NCBI RefSeq assembly: GCF_006738645.1
Contig: NZ_AP019700.1
Span: forward strand, 1,004,001 to 1,068,000
DNA: 64,000 bases
DNA from: Stella humosa
Lineage (GTDB): Bacteria > Pseudomonadota > Alphaproteobacteria > ATCC43930 > Allostellaceae
Reading direction: 5' to 3'
Shown here: one piece after another, positions 24,770-32,980 of the stretch
Layout: the number at the start of each line of letters is the position of its first letter
How positions within the stretch are numbered: position 1 is the stretch's first letter
Made by a program: the position numbers and the translations under genes
The notes under the pieces: generated by a model
Database searches by the model: none
Told to the model about the DNA's origin: nothing
Seen by the model: only the letters and a program-made list of their open reading frames with translations

Positions 24770-25344
24770 CGATCCTCTCCGCCGAAGCGGCGGGCCAGTG
24801 CCTTCAGCCCGCGGTGCAGCGCGACCCGCACCGCGCCTTCGGTAATGCCCAGCCGCCGGGCCGTCTCGCCGATGCCGGCACCCTCGAGCGAGATCGCCCG
24901 CACGACCTGGTGCGTGCGGCCCTCCAGGGTGGCCAGCGCCCGTTCCGCGTCGCGGCGGGCCAGCCCGTCCTCGGCCGCGGGCGCCGCCATGGCCTCCACC
25001 ACGTCGTCGAGCGGCGCCTCGGCCCGCCGGCCCTGCCGGCGCAGCGCGTCGACCGTCTTGTAGCGGGCGATCGCGTTGATCCATGGGCCGATCGGGCTTG
25101 CCCGGTCCCAACTGTCGCGCTTCAGGTGGATGGCCAGCAAGGTCTCCTGCACCACGTCCTCTATGTCGCCGCTGCCGGCGCCGGCACGCGCCATCCCCTG
25201 CCGCACGACGCTGCGGATCGCCGGCGCCAGCGCCTCCAGAAAGCGGCGATAGGCAGCGTCGTCGCCGTCGTCGGCCGCCCGCATCCAGGCCGACCACTGG
25301 GCTTCCCGCTCGTTTGCTGCGCGCTGGCTCACGGCATCTTCCAT
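24766..25344 (-). CDS. ECF RNA polymerase sigma factor (SigF-like)
   Basis: A 192-residue protein from ATG 25344. Region 2 includes 'DIEDVVQETLLAIHLKRDSWD' and 'PWINAIARYKTVDALRR'. Region 4 includes 'GETARRLGITEGAVRVALHRG', the -35-binding helix-turn-helix. Pairing with a DUF1109 gene by a 4-bp overlap places it in the SigF/ECF16-type group. Such systems commonly control methionine-sulfoxide reductase and oxidative or metal stress genes; none of those are in this window. A candidate autoregulatory promoter lies directly upstream. Confidence 0.9.
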   Translation of the reverse strand: MEDAVSQRAANEREAQWSAWMRAADDGDDAAYRRFLEALAPAIRSVVRQGMARAGAGSGDIEDVVQETLLAIHLKRDSWDRASPIGPWINAIARYKTVDALRRQGRRAEAPLDDVVEAMAAPAAEDGLARRDAERALATLEGRTHQVVRAISLEGAGIGETARRLGITEGAVRVALHRGLKALARRFGGEDR

Positions 25345-25349
25345 CGTTC

Positions 25350-25375
25350 TTCGCCGCCGGTGGGGCAAACGTTAC
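25350..25375 (-). promoter_or_regulatory. Candidate SigF-type promoter of the sigma/anti-sigma operon
   Basis: Read leftward, GTAACG (25375-25370) is followed after 16 nt by CGAA (25353-25350). This resembles the GTAACC-N16-CGAA pattern I recall for Caulobacter SigF. The -10 element is only 5 bp before the ATG, so the transcript would be leaderless or use a later start. Suggestive only. Confidence 0.35.
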
Positions 25376-25494
25376 GGCAAAATCCGCATGCCTGCGCGAT
25401 CCGCTGAATCCGCGGCGCGGCGACAGGGCGGGTTGATCGGATGCGCGCGGTGCTTTAACCGGGCGGCTCCCCTTGTCCCCGTCCGTCAGGTTCC

Positions 25495-27300
25495 ATGTCA
25501 GCGCCGCTCCTCGTCCTCCAGGATATCCACCTTACCTTCGGCGGGCCGTCGGTCGTCGAGGGCGCCGACCTGTCGGTGGCCGAGGGCGAGCGCCTGTGCC
25601 TCGTCGGCCGCAACGGGTCGGGCAAGTCGACCCTGCTGAAGGTGGCGGCCGGCTTGATCGAGCCCGACCGCGGCAACCGGGTGGTCCACCAGGGGGCGGT
25701 CGTCCGCTACCTGCCGCAGGAGCCCGACCTGTCCGGCTATCCGACGACGCTGGCCTATGCGGAGGGCGACATCCCGCCCGACGGCGACCACCACCGCGCG
25801 CGCCTGCTGCTGGATGCCCTGGGCCTTACCGGGGCCGAGGACCCGCGCCGCCTGTCGGGCGGCGAGGCCAGGCGCGCGGCGCTGGCCCGCGTGCTGGCGC
25901 CGTCGCCCGACGTGCTGCTGCTGGACGAGCCCACCAACCATCTCGACCTGCCGGCGATCGAGTGGCTGGAGCAGGAACTAGCCGGCCTGCGCTCGGCCAT
26001 CGTCCTCATCAGCCATGACCGCCGCTTCCTCCAGTCCCTGTCGAAGGCGACGCTCTGGCTCGACCGCGGCGTCACCCGCCGGCTGGAGCAGGGCTTCGGC
26101 GCCTTCGAGGAATGGCGCGACCGCGTGCTGGAGGAGGAGGAGACCGAGCGCCACAAGCTCGACCGCAAGATCGTCGACGAGCTTCATTGGGTGCGCTACG
26201 GCGTGACCGCTCGGCGCCAGCGCAACCAGGGCCGCATGCGCGCCCTGATGTCGCTGCGCACCGAGGTGCGCGAGCAGCGGCGCGTGGTCGGCGACGTGAA
26301 GATGACGATCGCAGAGAGCGAGGTGTCCGGCAAGCTGGTGGCCGAGATGGAGGGTGCCTCGAAGTCCTTCGGCGACCGCGCCATCGTCCGCAACCTGTCG
26401 CTGAAGCTGCGCCGCGGCGACCGCATGGGGCTGGTCGGGCCGAACGGCGCCGGCAAGACGACGCTGCTGTCGCTGCTGACCGGCGCCATGGCGCCCGACA
26501 GCGGCAGCGTGCGCCTGGGCGCCAACGTGCAGATGGTGACGCTCGACCAGCGGCGCGAGACGCTCGACCCGACGACGACGCTGAAGGACGCGCTGACGGG
26601 GGGCGGCGGCGACATGGTGACGGTGGGCGGCCGCTCGCGCCACTTCGCCGGCTACATGCAGGATTTCCTCTTCACGCCCGAGCAGGCGCGCACGCCGGTC
26701 CAGGCCCTGTCGGGCGGCGAGCGCGGCCGGCTGCTGCTGGCCCGCGCGCTGGCCCTGCCGTCCAACCTGCTGGTGCTGGACGAACCGACCAACGACCTCG
26801 ACCTGGAGACGCTCGACCTGCTGCAGGAAATGCTGGCCGACTATCCCGGCACCGTCCTGCTGGTCAGCCATGACCGAGACTTCCTCGACCGGGTGGCGAC
26901 TTCGATCGTGGCCTATGAGGGGCCGGCGCAGTGGACGGAATATGCCGGCGGCTATTCCGACATGGTGTCCCAGCGCGGCACCGGGGTGGAGGCGCGCGCC
27001 GTCTCCCGCGCGCCGCGCGCGAAGGGCGAGACGGCGGAGCCGGCCGCCCCCCGCGCGCGCAAGCCGCGCCTGGGCTTCGCCGAGCGCCGCCAGCTCGACC
27101 TGCTGCCGCGCCGCATGGCCGAGTTGGAAAAAGCGATCGCCGCCCACCAGGCGACCCTGGCCGAGCCCAGCCTCTATGCCCGCGACCGCGCCCGCTTCGA
27201 CGCCGCCACGGCTGGCATCGGCAATGCCCAGACGGAACTGGCCGCCGCCGAGGAGGAATGGCTGCGGCTGGAGATGCTGCGCGAAGAGATCGAAGGCTGA
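25495..27300 (+). CDS. ABC-F family ATPase, Uup-like
   Basis: A 601-residue soluble protein with two ABC modules and no membrane domain. Walker A motifs are 'GRNGSGKST' (about residue 38) and 'GPNGAGKTT' (about 318). The signatures 'LSGGEARRAALARVLA' and 'LSGGERGRLLLARALA' and the Walker B motifs 'LLLDEPTNHLD' and 'LVLDEPTNDLD' follow. A charged linker and an Arg/Lys-rich C-terminal coiled coil (about 520-600) are the Uup-type extension that binds DNA or ribosomes. ABC-F proteins act on ribosomes or, for Uup, in branched-DNA/replication-intermediate processing. ATG 25495 is set by the family N-terminus. Confidence 0.9.
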   Translation: MSAPLLVLQDIHLTFGGPSVVEGADLSVAEGERLCLVGRNGSGKSTLLKVAAGLIEPDRGNRVVHQGAVVRYLPQEPDLSGYPTTLAYAEGDIPPDGDHHRARLLLDALGLTGAEDPRRLSGGEARRAALARVLAPSPDVLLLDEPTNHLDLPAIEWLEQELAGLRSAIVLISHDRRFLQSLSKATLWLDRGVTRRLEQGFGAFEEWRDRVLEEEETERHKLDRKIVDELHWVRYGVTARRQRNQGRMRALMSLRTEVREQRRVVGDVKMTIAESEVSGKLVAEMEGASKSFGDRAIVRNLSLKLRRGDRMGLVGPNGAGKTTLLSLLTGAMAPDSGSVRLGANVQMVTLDQRRETLDPTTTLKDALTGGGGDMVTVGGRSRHFAGYMQDFLFTPEQARTPVQALSGGERGRLLLARALALPSNLLVLDEPTNDLDLETLDLLQEMLADYPGTVLLVSHDRDFLDRVATSIVAYEGPAQWTEYAGGYSDMVSQRGTGVEARAVSRAPRAKGETAEPAAPRARKPRLGFAERRQLDLLPRRMAELEKAIAAHQATLAEPSLYARDRARFDAATAGIGNAQTELAAAEEEWLRLEMLREEIEG

Positions 27301-27320
27301 AGGCGGGGAGGGGCGGGCCG

Positions 27321-28028
27321 ATGACGGATGATGCCGAGAAGCCTGTTGGCATGCCAGACCGCCAACTGTCCCGGGCGCTGCTGGCGGCGGGCGGCCTGGA
27401 CGAACTGGTCGCCCGCGAGGCGCCGGCCCTGCGGCTCCTGACCGATGCCGAGCGGCGCCGGTCGCTGGACCAGGCGCTGGCCGCCCGGCCCCCCGGCGAC
27501 GCCTGGCTCTTCGCTTATGGCTCCCTGATCTGGAACCCGACGGTCCATGTGGTCGAGCGGCGCAATGCCCGGGTCGAGGGCTGGCATCGCACCTTCTGCC
27601 TGTCGACCATCGCCGGACGCGGCACGAAGGACCGGCCTGGCCTGATGCTGGGCCTGGACGAGGGCGGCTCGTGCCAGGGCATCGCCTATCGCCTGGCCGA
27701 AGAGGGGCTTGAAGGCGAGCTCGAACTGCTGTGGCGGCGCGAGATGCTGGCCGCGGCCTACATCCCGCGCTGGATCGACCTGCTGGACGAAGACGGCCGG
27801 CGCTTCGGTGGGGCCATCGCCTTCACGATCGATCGCACGGGCGACCACTATGCCGGCGGGCTCGCCGACGAGATGGTCGTGGAGCGCCTGGCGACGGCGA
27901 CCGGCAGCCTGGGCCGGGCTGCCGACTATCTGTTCCAGACCCGGGACGGGCTGCGCGCCTGCGGCATGCCCGATGCGGAGCTGGAACGCCTAGCGGCCGC
28001 GGTCGAGGCGTTCCAGGCTAGCGCCTAG
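27321..28028 (+). CDS. Gamma-glutamylcyclotransferase, ChaC-like
   Basis: A 235-residue protein. The substrate loop 'LFAYGSLIWNPTVHVVERRN' (about residues 64-83) and the blocks 'VEGWHRTFCLSTIAGRGT', 'GLMLGLDEGGSCQGIAYRL' and 'ELLWRREMLAAAYIPRW' are diagnostic of ChaC proteins, which release 5-oxoproline from glutathione. About 45 N-terminal residues precede the domain. It starts 20 bp after the ABC-F stop, so co-transcription is likely. Confidence 0.9.
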   Translation: MTDDAEKPVGMPDRQLSRALLAAGGLDELVAREAPALRLLTDAERRRSLDQALAARPPGDAWLFAYGSLIWNPTVHVVERRNARVEGWHRTFCLSTIAGRGTKDRPGLMLGLDEGGSCQGIAYRLAEEGLEGELELLWRREMLAAAYIPRWIDLLDEDGRRFGGAIAFTIDRTGDHYAGGLADEMVVERLATATGSLGRAADYLFQTRDGLRACGMPDAELERLAAAVEAFQASA

Positions 28029-28090
28029 CCAGCGATTGACCGGCAGCCAGCGCCCCAGCAGACTACGGCCTCCGAGAGGAGGCCAGGGAC

Positions 28091-28456
28091 ATGCGCGCTG
28101 GACTACTGACGATCGCGACGGCGATGGCGATGCTGCCGGCCCTGGTCGGCACGGCGCAGGCCGACATCACCATCGTCAACCAGGCCGATGTGAAGGTGAC
28201 CTTCAATATCACGCCCTATGCCGGGCCGGGCCAGGAGGTGGTGGCGGCGGTGATCTGCGGCCAGCATGAGGTCCTGCCCGGCGAAAGCGCCACCGTGCCG
28301 GCCAATCTCCATTGCGGCCAGAGCGCCACGATCGGTGCCAATGCGGAGCCGGACGTGCGCGGTTGGTCGGCGTACTGCCGCGTCGAGGGGCTATCCTGGA
28401 CGGACGGGCGCATGAGCGTGAGCGGCTCCGCCCGGGGGCTCGTCTGCGCTCCCTAG
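28091..28456 (+). CDS. Small secreted hypothetical protein
   Basis: A 121-residue protein with a clean Sec signal peptide (about residues 1-24, cleaving after 'AQA'). The mature part is beta-rich ('ITIVNQADVKVTFNITPYAG') with four cysteines (in 'VICGQH', 'LHCGQS', 'AYCRVEG' and 'LVCAP') that could form two disulfides. GAGGAGG lies upstream of the ATG. The stop overlaps the end of the convergent citrate-synthase-like gene by 4 bp. No family is recognised. Confidence 0.6.
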   Translation: MRAGLLTIATAMAMLPALVGTAQADITIVNQADVKVTFNITPYAGPGQEVVAAVICGQHEVLPGESATVPANLHCGQSATIGANAEPDVRGWSAYCRVEGLSWTDGRMSVSGSARGLVCAP

Positions 28457-29649
28457 CCGGCGCCGGCTGACCCGCGCGACGACGGCACGCCGATATAGCG
28501 CGCCCGCGGCCGGATGAGGCCGCCGGTTGCCTGCTGTTCCAGGGCATGCGCGATCCAGCCGACGGTGCGGCCGACCAGGAACAGGGCGGCCGGCGCGTCG
28601 GCCGGCAGGCGATGGACGCGTGCCAGGGCCACCAGGGCAAAGTCGATGTTGGGCGCCTCGCCGGTGAGGTCGGCGGCGGCGGCGATCGTATCGCGCAGGG
28701 CAGGGTCGAGGTCGAGGCGGTCCAGCAGTGCGGTGGCGCGCGGGTCGCCGGCCGGATAGAGCGGGTGGCCGAAGCCGGGCAGGCGGTCGCCGCGGCGCAG
28801 GCGCAGCGCGACGGCCTCGGCCGGGCGGGCGTGGCCGGCGATCTCGTCCAGCAGCGCCTGCACCCGCAGCGTCATGCCGCCATGGCGCGGGCCCGAGAGT
28901 GCGGCCATGCCGCCGACGACGGCGGCGGCCAGCGCCGCACCGGTCGACGCGATCACCCGGGTGGCGAAGGTCGAGGCATTCAACTCGTGGTCGGCGCCCA
29001 GGACCAGCGCGCGGCGGATCAAGTCGGTCGCGGCGTCGCCGGCACCCCAGGCCGCGGCCATGGCCTGGGCGGTCGGCAGCGCCGATGGCGGGCGGCCGAT
29101 GGCCACGGCGGCGGCATGGCGCAGCAGCAGGGCGGCGCCCTGCCACCGGCGCTGCGGGTCGCGTGCCCAGGTCTCCGATTGCGCCAGCCCGTCCGCCGAC
29201 AGGCCGGCCATGCAGCGCGCGAAGAGGTCGAGCGGCGGCGGGTTCGCGGCCACATGCGATGCCTCGGCTACCGGCTCGTCGAACGGGTCGGCCGCGCCGC
29301 AGTCCCACAGCAGGCGGGCCGCATCCTCAAGCGACGCGGTCTCGGCCAGCCGGACGGCGTCGCGGCCACGATAGAACAGCCGCCCATGCTCGATCTGGGT
29401 GATCGCCGAGTCCAGCACCGGCAGGCCCCAGTCGAGCGTTGCCGCCGCCGCCCGGCCGGGGCTGCGGCCGAGCGCGCGGCCGGCGGCCATGCGATCCACG
29501 TCCTCGGCGGCGTAGAGGCTGCGGCGCGGGTCGGTGGGATGCGGCTCGGCGCGGATCTGGCCGCGGCTGACATAGGCGTAGAGCGTGGCGTGGCGCACAC
29601 CCAGGCGGCGGGTGGCCTCTGCAGCATCCAGCAGGGTCGGTCCATTCAT
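28453..29649 (-). CDS. Citrate synthase family protein with N-terminal MerR/excisionase-type HTH
   Basis: A 398-residue protein. Residues 5-60 ('LLDAAEATRRLGVRHATLYAY', 'VSRGQIRAEPHP', 'LYAAEDVDRMAAGRA') form a helix-turn-helix of the excisionase/MerR kind. The remainder is a citrate synthase fold: 'ADHELNASTFATRV', the His in 'SGPRHGGM', 'LPGFGHPLYPAGDPRA' with the second His, and 'NIDFALVAL' with the catalytic-type Asp. The enzyme residues appear kept, so it could be an enzyme, a metabolite-sensing regulator, or both. It is divergent from a second citrate synthase, with a palindrome between them. Confidence 0.85.
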   Translation of the reverse strand: MNGPTLLDAAEATRRLGVRHATLYAYVSRGQIRAEPHPTDPRRSLYAAEDVDRMAAGRALGRSPGRAAAATLDWGLPVLDSAITQIEHGRLFYRGRDAVRLAETASLEDAARLLWDCGAADPFDEPVAEASHVAANPPPLDLFARCMAGLSADGLAQSETWARDPQRRWQGAALLLRHAAAVAIGRPPSALPTAQAMAAAWGAGDAATDLIRRALVLGADHELNASTFATRVIASTGAALAAAVVGGMAALSGPRHGGMTLRVQALLDEIAGHARPAEAVALRLRRGDRLPGFGHPLYPAGDPRATALLDRLDLDPALRDTIAAAADLTGEAPNIDFALVALARVHRLPADAPAALFLVGRTVGWIAHALEQQATGGLIRPRARYIGVPSSRGSAGAG

Positions 29650-29663
29650 GTTGATCTATCTAA

Positions 29664-29673
29664 TCAATATTGA
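29664..29673. promoter_or_regulatory. Palindromic site in the divergent citrate-synthase promoter region
   Basis: TCAATATTGA, a perfect 10-bp palindrome, lies in an AT-rich 83-bp gap between the two divergent citrate-synthase-type genes. The gap is strikingly AT-rich for this genome. It is a natural operator candidate for the HTH-bearing neighbour. Confidence 0.45.
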
Positions 29674-29732
29674 CGATATAAGCCAGCGGCGCGACATCGC
29701 AGGCTCCGAAGCGGCGAAATATGGAGAGCGCC

Positions 29733-30800
29733 ATGGCGGTGGGACTGGATGACGTGGTCGCGGCCGAGACCGTGCTGAGCCATGTGGACGGGCAGGCGGG
29801 CCGGCTCGTGCTGCGTGGCTTCGAGCTGGAGGAACTGGCCGGCCGGCGCAGCTACGAGGATGTGCTGGCGCTGCTGTGGGATGGGTTCGTCGCCATCGAC
29901 GGGCTGCCGGCGGCGCTGGGCCAGGCCCGCGCGGCGGCCTTCGCCATCCTGGAGCCGCGCCTGGGCGCGCTGGACGGCCTCAGCGCCATCGAGGCGGTGC
30001 GGGCCGGCCTGGCCTTGCTGCCCGACGCGGCCACCGTGCCGCATCACCTGCTGGCCACCGCCATGACCGCGGTGACGGCGGCCGCGGCGGCCCGGCGGGC
30101 AGCGGGCGAAGCGGCGGTGGCGCCCGATCCGGTGCTGGGCCACGCAGCCGATTTCCTGCGCATGCTGCACGGCCGGGCGGCGCCGGCGGCCCATGTGCGC
30201 GCACTCGACACCTATCTGGTGACGATCGCCGACCATGGGCTGAACGCCTCGACCTTTGCCGCCCGTGTCGTTGCCTCCACCCGGGCGGGCCTGCTGTCGG
30301 CGGTGGTGGCCGGGGTCTGTGCCCTGAAGGGGCCGCTGCATGGCGGCGCCCCGGGGCCGGTGCTCGACATGCTGGACGAGATCGGCCCGCCCGAGAATGT
30401 GGAGCCCTGGCTGGCCGCCGCGCTCGACCGTGGCGACCGGCTGATGGGCTTCGGCCACCGCGTCTACCGGGTGCGCGACCCCCGCGCCGACGTGCTGAAG
30501 CGGGTCGTCATGGAACTGCGCGGCGAGGCCAACCGCATCCGCTTCGCCGAGCAGGTGGAGGCGACCGCCATCCGCCTGCTGGCCCAACGCAAGCAGGGGC
30601 GCGGGCTCGACACCAACGTCGAGTTCTATACCGCCCTGCTGCTGGAGGCGCTGGCCCTGCCGCGCACCCTGTTCACGCCGATCTTCGCGGTCGGCCGGGT
30701 CGGCGGCTGGGCGGCCCACGTGCTGGAGCAGGAGGAGAGCCGGCGCATCATCCGCCCGCAATCGGCCTATGTCGGCCCGGAGCCGCGCCAAGCGGCCTGA
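29733..30800 (+). CDS. Citrate synthase / methylcitrate synthase-like enzyme
   Basis: A 355-residue short-form citrate synthase. It contains 'GRLVLRGFELEELAGRRSYE' at the N-terminus, 'ADHGLNASTFAARVVAST', the His in 'KGPLHGGAPGP', the His in 'LMGFGHRVYRVRDPRADV', and 'LDTNVEFYTALLLEALALP'. In that last motif the position of the usual catalytic Asp (NVDFY) is Glu; I believe some citrate-synthase-2 subfamilies share this. The end 'GRVGGWAAHVLEQ' is normal. It should condense acetyl- or propionyl-CoA with oxaloacetate. ATG 29733 is preceded by GGAGAG. It is divergent from the HTH-containing paralogue. Confidence 0.85.
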   Translation: MAVGLDDVVAAETVLSHVDGQAGRLVLRGFELEELAGRRSYEDVLALLWDGFVAIDGLPAALGQARAAAFAILEPRLGALDGLSAIEAVRAGLALLPDAATVPHHLLATAMTAVTAAAAARRAAGEAAVAPDPVLGHAADFLRMLHGRAAPAAHVRALDTYLVTIADHGLNASTFAARVVASTRAGLLSAVVAGVCALKGPLHGGAPGPVLDMLDEIGPPENVEPWLAAALDRGDRLMGFGHRVYRVRDPRADVLKRVVMELRGEANRIRFAEQVEATAIRLLAQRKQGRGLDTNVEFYTALLLEALALPRTLFTPIFAVGRVGGWAAHVLEQEESRRIIRPQSAYVGPEPRQAA

Positions 30801-30822
30801 AGCATGGCGGCCTGAAGCATGG
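30793..30822 (+). repeat. 15-bp tandem duplication at the citrate synthase stop
   Basis: Two exact copies of CGGCCTGAAGCATGG, the first containing the stop codon of the citrate synthase gene. A third partial copy (CGGCAT) follows. It is a simple slippage-type duplication. Confidence 0.8.
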
Positions 30823-30914
30823 CGGCATAGCGCCTTTCCGGGGGTCGTTTCGGCTTTTCTCGCCGCAAAGGATTGCTAACCGCGGCTGGATGCGGATATG
30901 GACCGGCACGTTCC

Positions 30915-30944
30915 GTGCCCTGCGCCGAAGGCGGTGCAGGGCAC
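30915..30944 (+). promoter_or_regulatory. Leader hairpin before the TRAP transporter genes
   Basis: A 9-bp perfect stem GTGCCCTGC/GCAGGGCAC with a 12-nt loop (inner GCC/GGC) ends 18 bp before the small-permease ATG and just before its AGGAG. This position could affect translation start or mRNA stability; it has no T-tract. Confidence 0.45.
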
Positions 30945-30962
30945 TTCCCAGGAGCCGCGCCC

Positions 30963-31505
30963 ATGAACATGCTGCTGCGCCTTGCCCGCGCAGTCGACCG
31001 CGCCAGCGACGCGTTCGGCCACATCGCTTCGTGGCTGGTCCTGCTCGCCTGCCTCGTCAGCGCCGGCAATGCCGCCAGCCGCTATGCGTTCAGCCTGAGT
31101 TCGAACGCGTGGCTGGAAATCCAGTGGTACATGTTCGCCGGCACCTTCCTGTTGGGGGCTGCCACCACCTTGCGCCAGAACGGCCATGTCCGGGTCGACC
31201 TGGTCTTCTCCATGGCCTCGCCGCGCGGCCGCCTGTGGATCGACATCCTGGGGCTGGTCTTCTTCCTGCTGCCGGCGACGGCGATCCTGGCCTGGATGAC
31301 CTGGCCGTTCTTTCTCGATTCCTGGACGCGGGGCGAGGGCTCCAGCAATGCCGGCGGCCTCTTGCGCTGGCCGGTGAAGCTGCTGATGCCGGTGGCCTTC
31401 GTCCTCGTTACGCTGCAAGGCTTGGCCGAACTGGTGAAGCGCGTTGCCGCACTCCGCGGGCTGGCCGACGTGCAGCTCGACGAATACCACAAGCCGCTCC
31501 AGTAG
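30963..31505 (+). CDS. TRAP transporter small permease (DctQ-like)
   Basis: A 180-residue membrane protein with four predicted helices. Family blocks are 'NAASRYAFSLSSNAWLEIQW' (helix 1-2 loop with the conserved Asn/Arg) and 'GTFLLGAATTLRQNGHVRVD'. TRAP systems use an ion gradient and a periplasmic binding protein to import organic acids. It is followed after 35 bp by the large permease. ATG 30963 follows AGGAG. Confidence 0.92.
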   Translation: MNMLLRLARAVDRASDAFGHIASWLVLLACLVSAGNAASRYAFSLSSNAWLEIQWYMFAGTFLLGAATTLRQNGHVRVDLVFSMASPRGRLWIDILGLVFFLLPATAILAWMTWPFFLDSWTRGEGSSNAGGLLRWPVKLLMPVAFVLVTLQGLAELVKRVAALRGLADVQLDEYHKPLQ

Positions 31506-31540
31506 CGGGTTTCGGTCCGGATCCAAGGGAAGGCTGGCCG

Positions 31541-32953
31541 ATGGCCCCGCTCGACTACATGGCGCCGCTGATGTTCGGCGGCCTGGTACTGTTCCTCATC
31601 GTCGGTTTCCCGGTCGCCTTCTCGCTGATGGCGGTCGGGCTGTTCTTCGGGTTCGTCAGCATCGAGATGGGGCTGTTCACGTTCCATTACCTCGAGAACC
31701 TGCCGATCCGCATCTTCGGCATCATGTCGAACGACCTGCTGCTGGCGATCCCCTTCTTTACCTTCATGGGGGCGATACTCGAACGCTGCGGCCTGGCCGA
31801 GGACCTGCTGGAGGGCACGGGCCAGCTTTTCGGCCGGGTGCCGGGCGGGCTTGCCATCGCCGTCATCATCGTCGGCGCGGTGCTGGGCGCCATCACCGGC
31901 ACCGTGGCCGCCTCGGTCATCGCCATGGGCATGATCTCGCTGCCGGCGATGATCCGCTACGGCTACAACATGCGGCTGGCGACCGGCGTCATCGCGGCGT
32001 CCGGCACCATCACCCAGCTCATCCCGCCGTCGCTGGTGCTGATCGTCCTGGCCGACCAGCTCGGCCGCTCGGTCGGCGACATGTATCTGGGGGCGATCGG
32101 CCCCTCGATGCTGCAGGTGCTGCTGTTCGTCCTCTTCATCGCCGGCGTCGCCGTCCTGCGGCCGAACTGGATGCCCCCCATCCCCGAAGAGGAGCGCACC
32201 CAGCGCGGCTGGCCGCTGATCCGCCGCGTGCTGTGGGGCATGGTGCCCTGCATCGTGCTGATCTTCCTGGTTCTCGGTACGATCTTCATGGGGCTGGCGA
32301 CCCCGACCGAGGCCGGGGCCATGGGGGCCGTCGGCGCCATGGTGCTGGCGGCGCTGAACCGGCGCCTCACCTGGCCGCTCGTCAAGGAGGGCATGGACAC
32401 GACCATGCGGATCACCAGCATGGTCGTCTTCATCCTCGTCGGCTCCACCGTGTTCAGCCTGGTCTTCCAGGGGGTGGACGGGTCGCTGTGGATCGAGCAC
32501 CTGCTGTCCGGCCTGCCGGGCGGGGTGGCCGGGTTCCTGCTGGCGGTGAACGTCTTCGTCTTCTTCTTGGCGTTCTTCCTCGATTTCTTCGAGATCGCCT
32601 TCATCATCGTGCCGCTGCTGGCGCCGGTGGCGCAGAAGATGGGCATCGACCTGGTGTGGTTCGGGGTGCTGCTGTGCGTGAACATGCAGACCTCGTTCAT
32701 GCACCCGCCCTTCGGCTTCGCGCTCTTCTACCTGCGCGGGGTGGCACCCGCGAGCGTGCGCAGCCGCGACATCTACTGGGGCGCGGTGCCCTGGCTGCTG
32801 CTGCAGCTCGTCCTGGTGGTGATCGTGATCTTCTGGCCGGAATCGGTCACCTACTGGATCACCCAGGGCCCGACCGTCGACCCCAGCACCATCCGCATCG
32901 ACGTGGCGCCGCCGCCGAGCGGCAGCGACTCCGTCCCGATCCTCATCCAGTGA
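31541..32953 (+). CDS. TRAP transporter large permease (DctM-like)
   Basis: A 470-residue protein with 12-13 membrane helices. It contains 'NDLLLAIPFFTFMGAILERC', 'VGAVLGAITGTVAASVIAMG', 'GVIAASGTITQLIPPSLVLIV' and 'MGLATPTEAGAMGAVGAM', which are the DctM signatures, including the substrate/Na+-binding Gly-Thr-Ile motif. The C-terminus has a short Pro/Ser tail. It forms the transport unit with the small permease upstream; the matching binding protein is encoded convergently just downstream. Confidence 0.93.
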   Translation: MAPLDYMAPLMFGGLVLFLIVGFPVAFSLMAVGLFFGFVSIEMGLFTFHYLENLPIRIFGIMSNDLLLAIPFFTFMGAILERCGLAEDLLEGTGQLFGRVPGGLAIAVIIVGAVLGAITGTVAASVIAMGMISLPAMIRYGYNMRLATGVIAASGTITQLIPPSLVLIVLADQLGRSVGDMYLGAIGPSMLQVLLFVLFIAGVAVLRPNWMPPIPEEERTQRGWPLIRRVLWGMVPCIVLIFLVLGTIFMGLATPTEAGAMGAVGAMVLAALNRRLTWPLVKEGMDTTMRITSMVVFILVGSTVFSLVFQGVDGSLWIEHLLSGLPGGVAGFLLAVNVFVFFLAFFLDFFEIAFIIVPLLAPVAQKMGIDLVWFGVLLCVNMQTSFMHPPFGFALFYLRGVAPASVRSRDIYWGAVPWLLLQLVLVVIVIFWPESVTYWITQGPTVDPSTIRIDVAPPPSGSDSVPILIQ

Positions 32954-32962
32954 CGAGGCCGG

Positions 32963-32979
32963 GACGGAGCCGCCGTCCG
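32963..32979. terminator. Short hairpin between convergent TRAP genes
   Basis: GGACGG/CCGTCC with a 5-nt loop sits in the 27-bp gap between the convergent dctM-like and dctP-like genes. There is no T-run; weak evidence for a shared terminator. Confidence 0.35.
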
Positions 32980-32980
32980 G

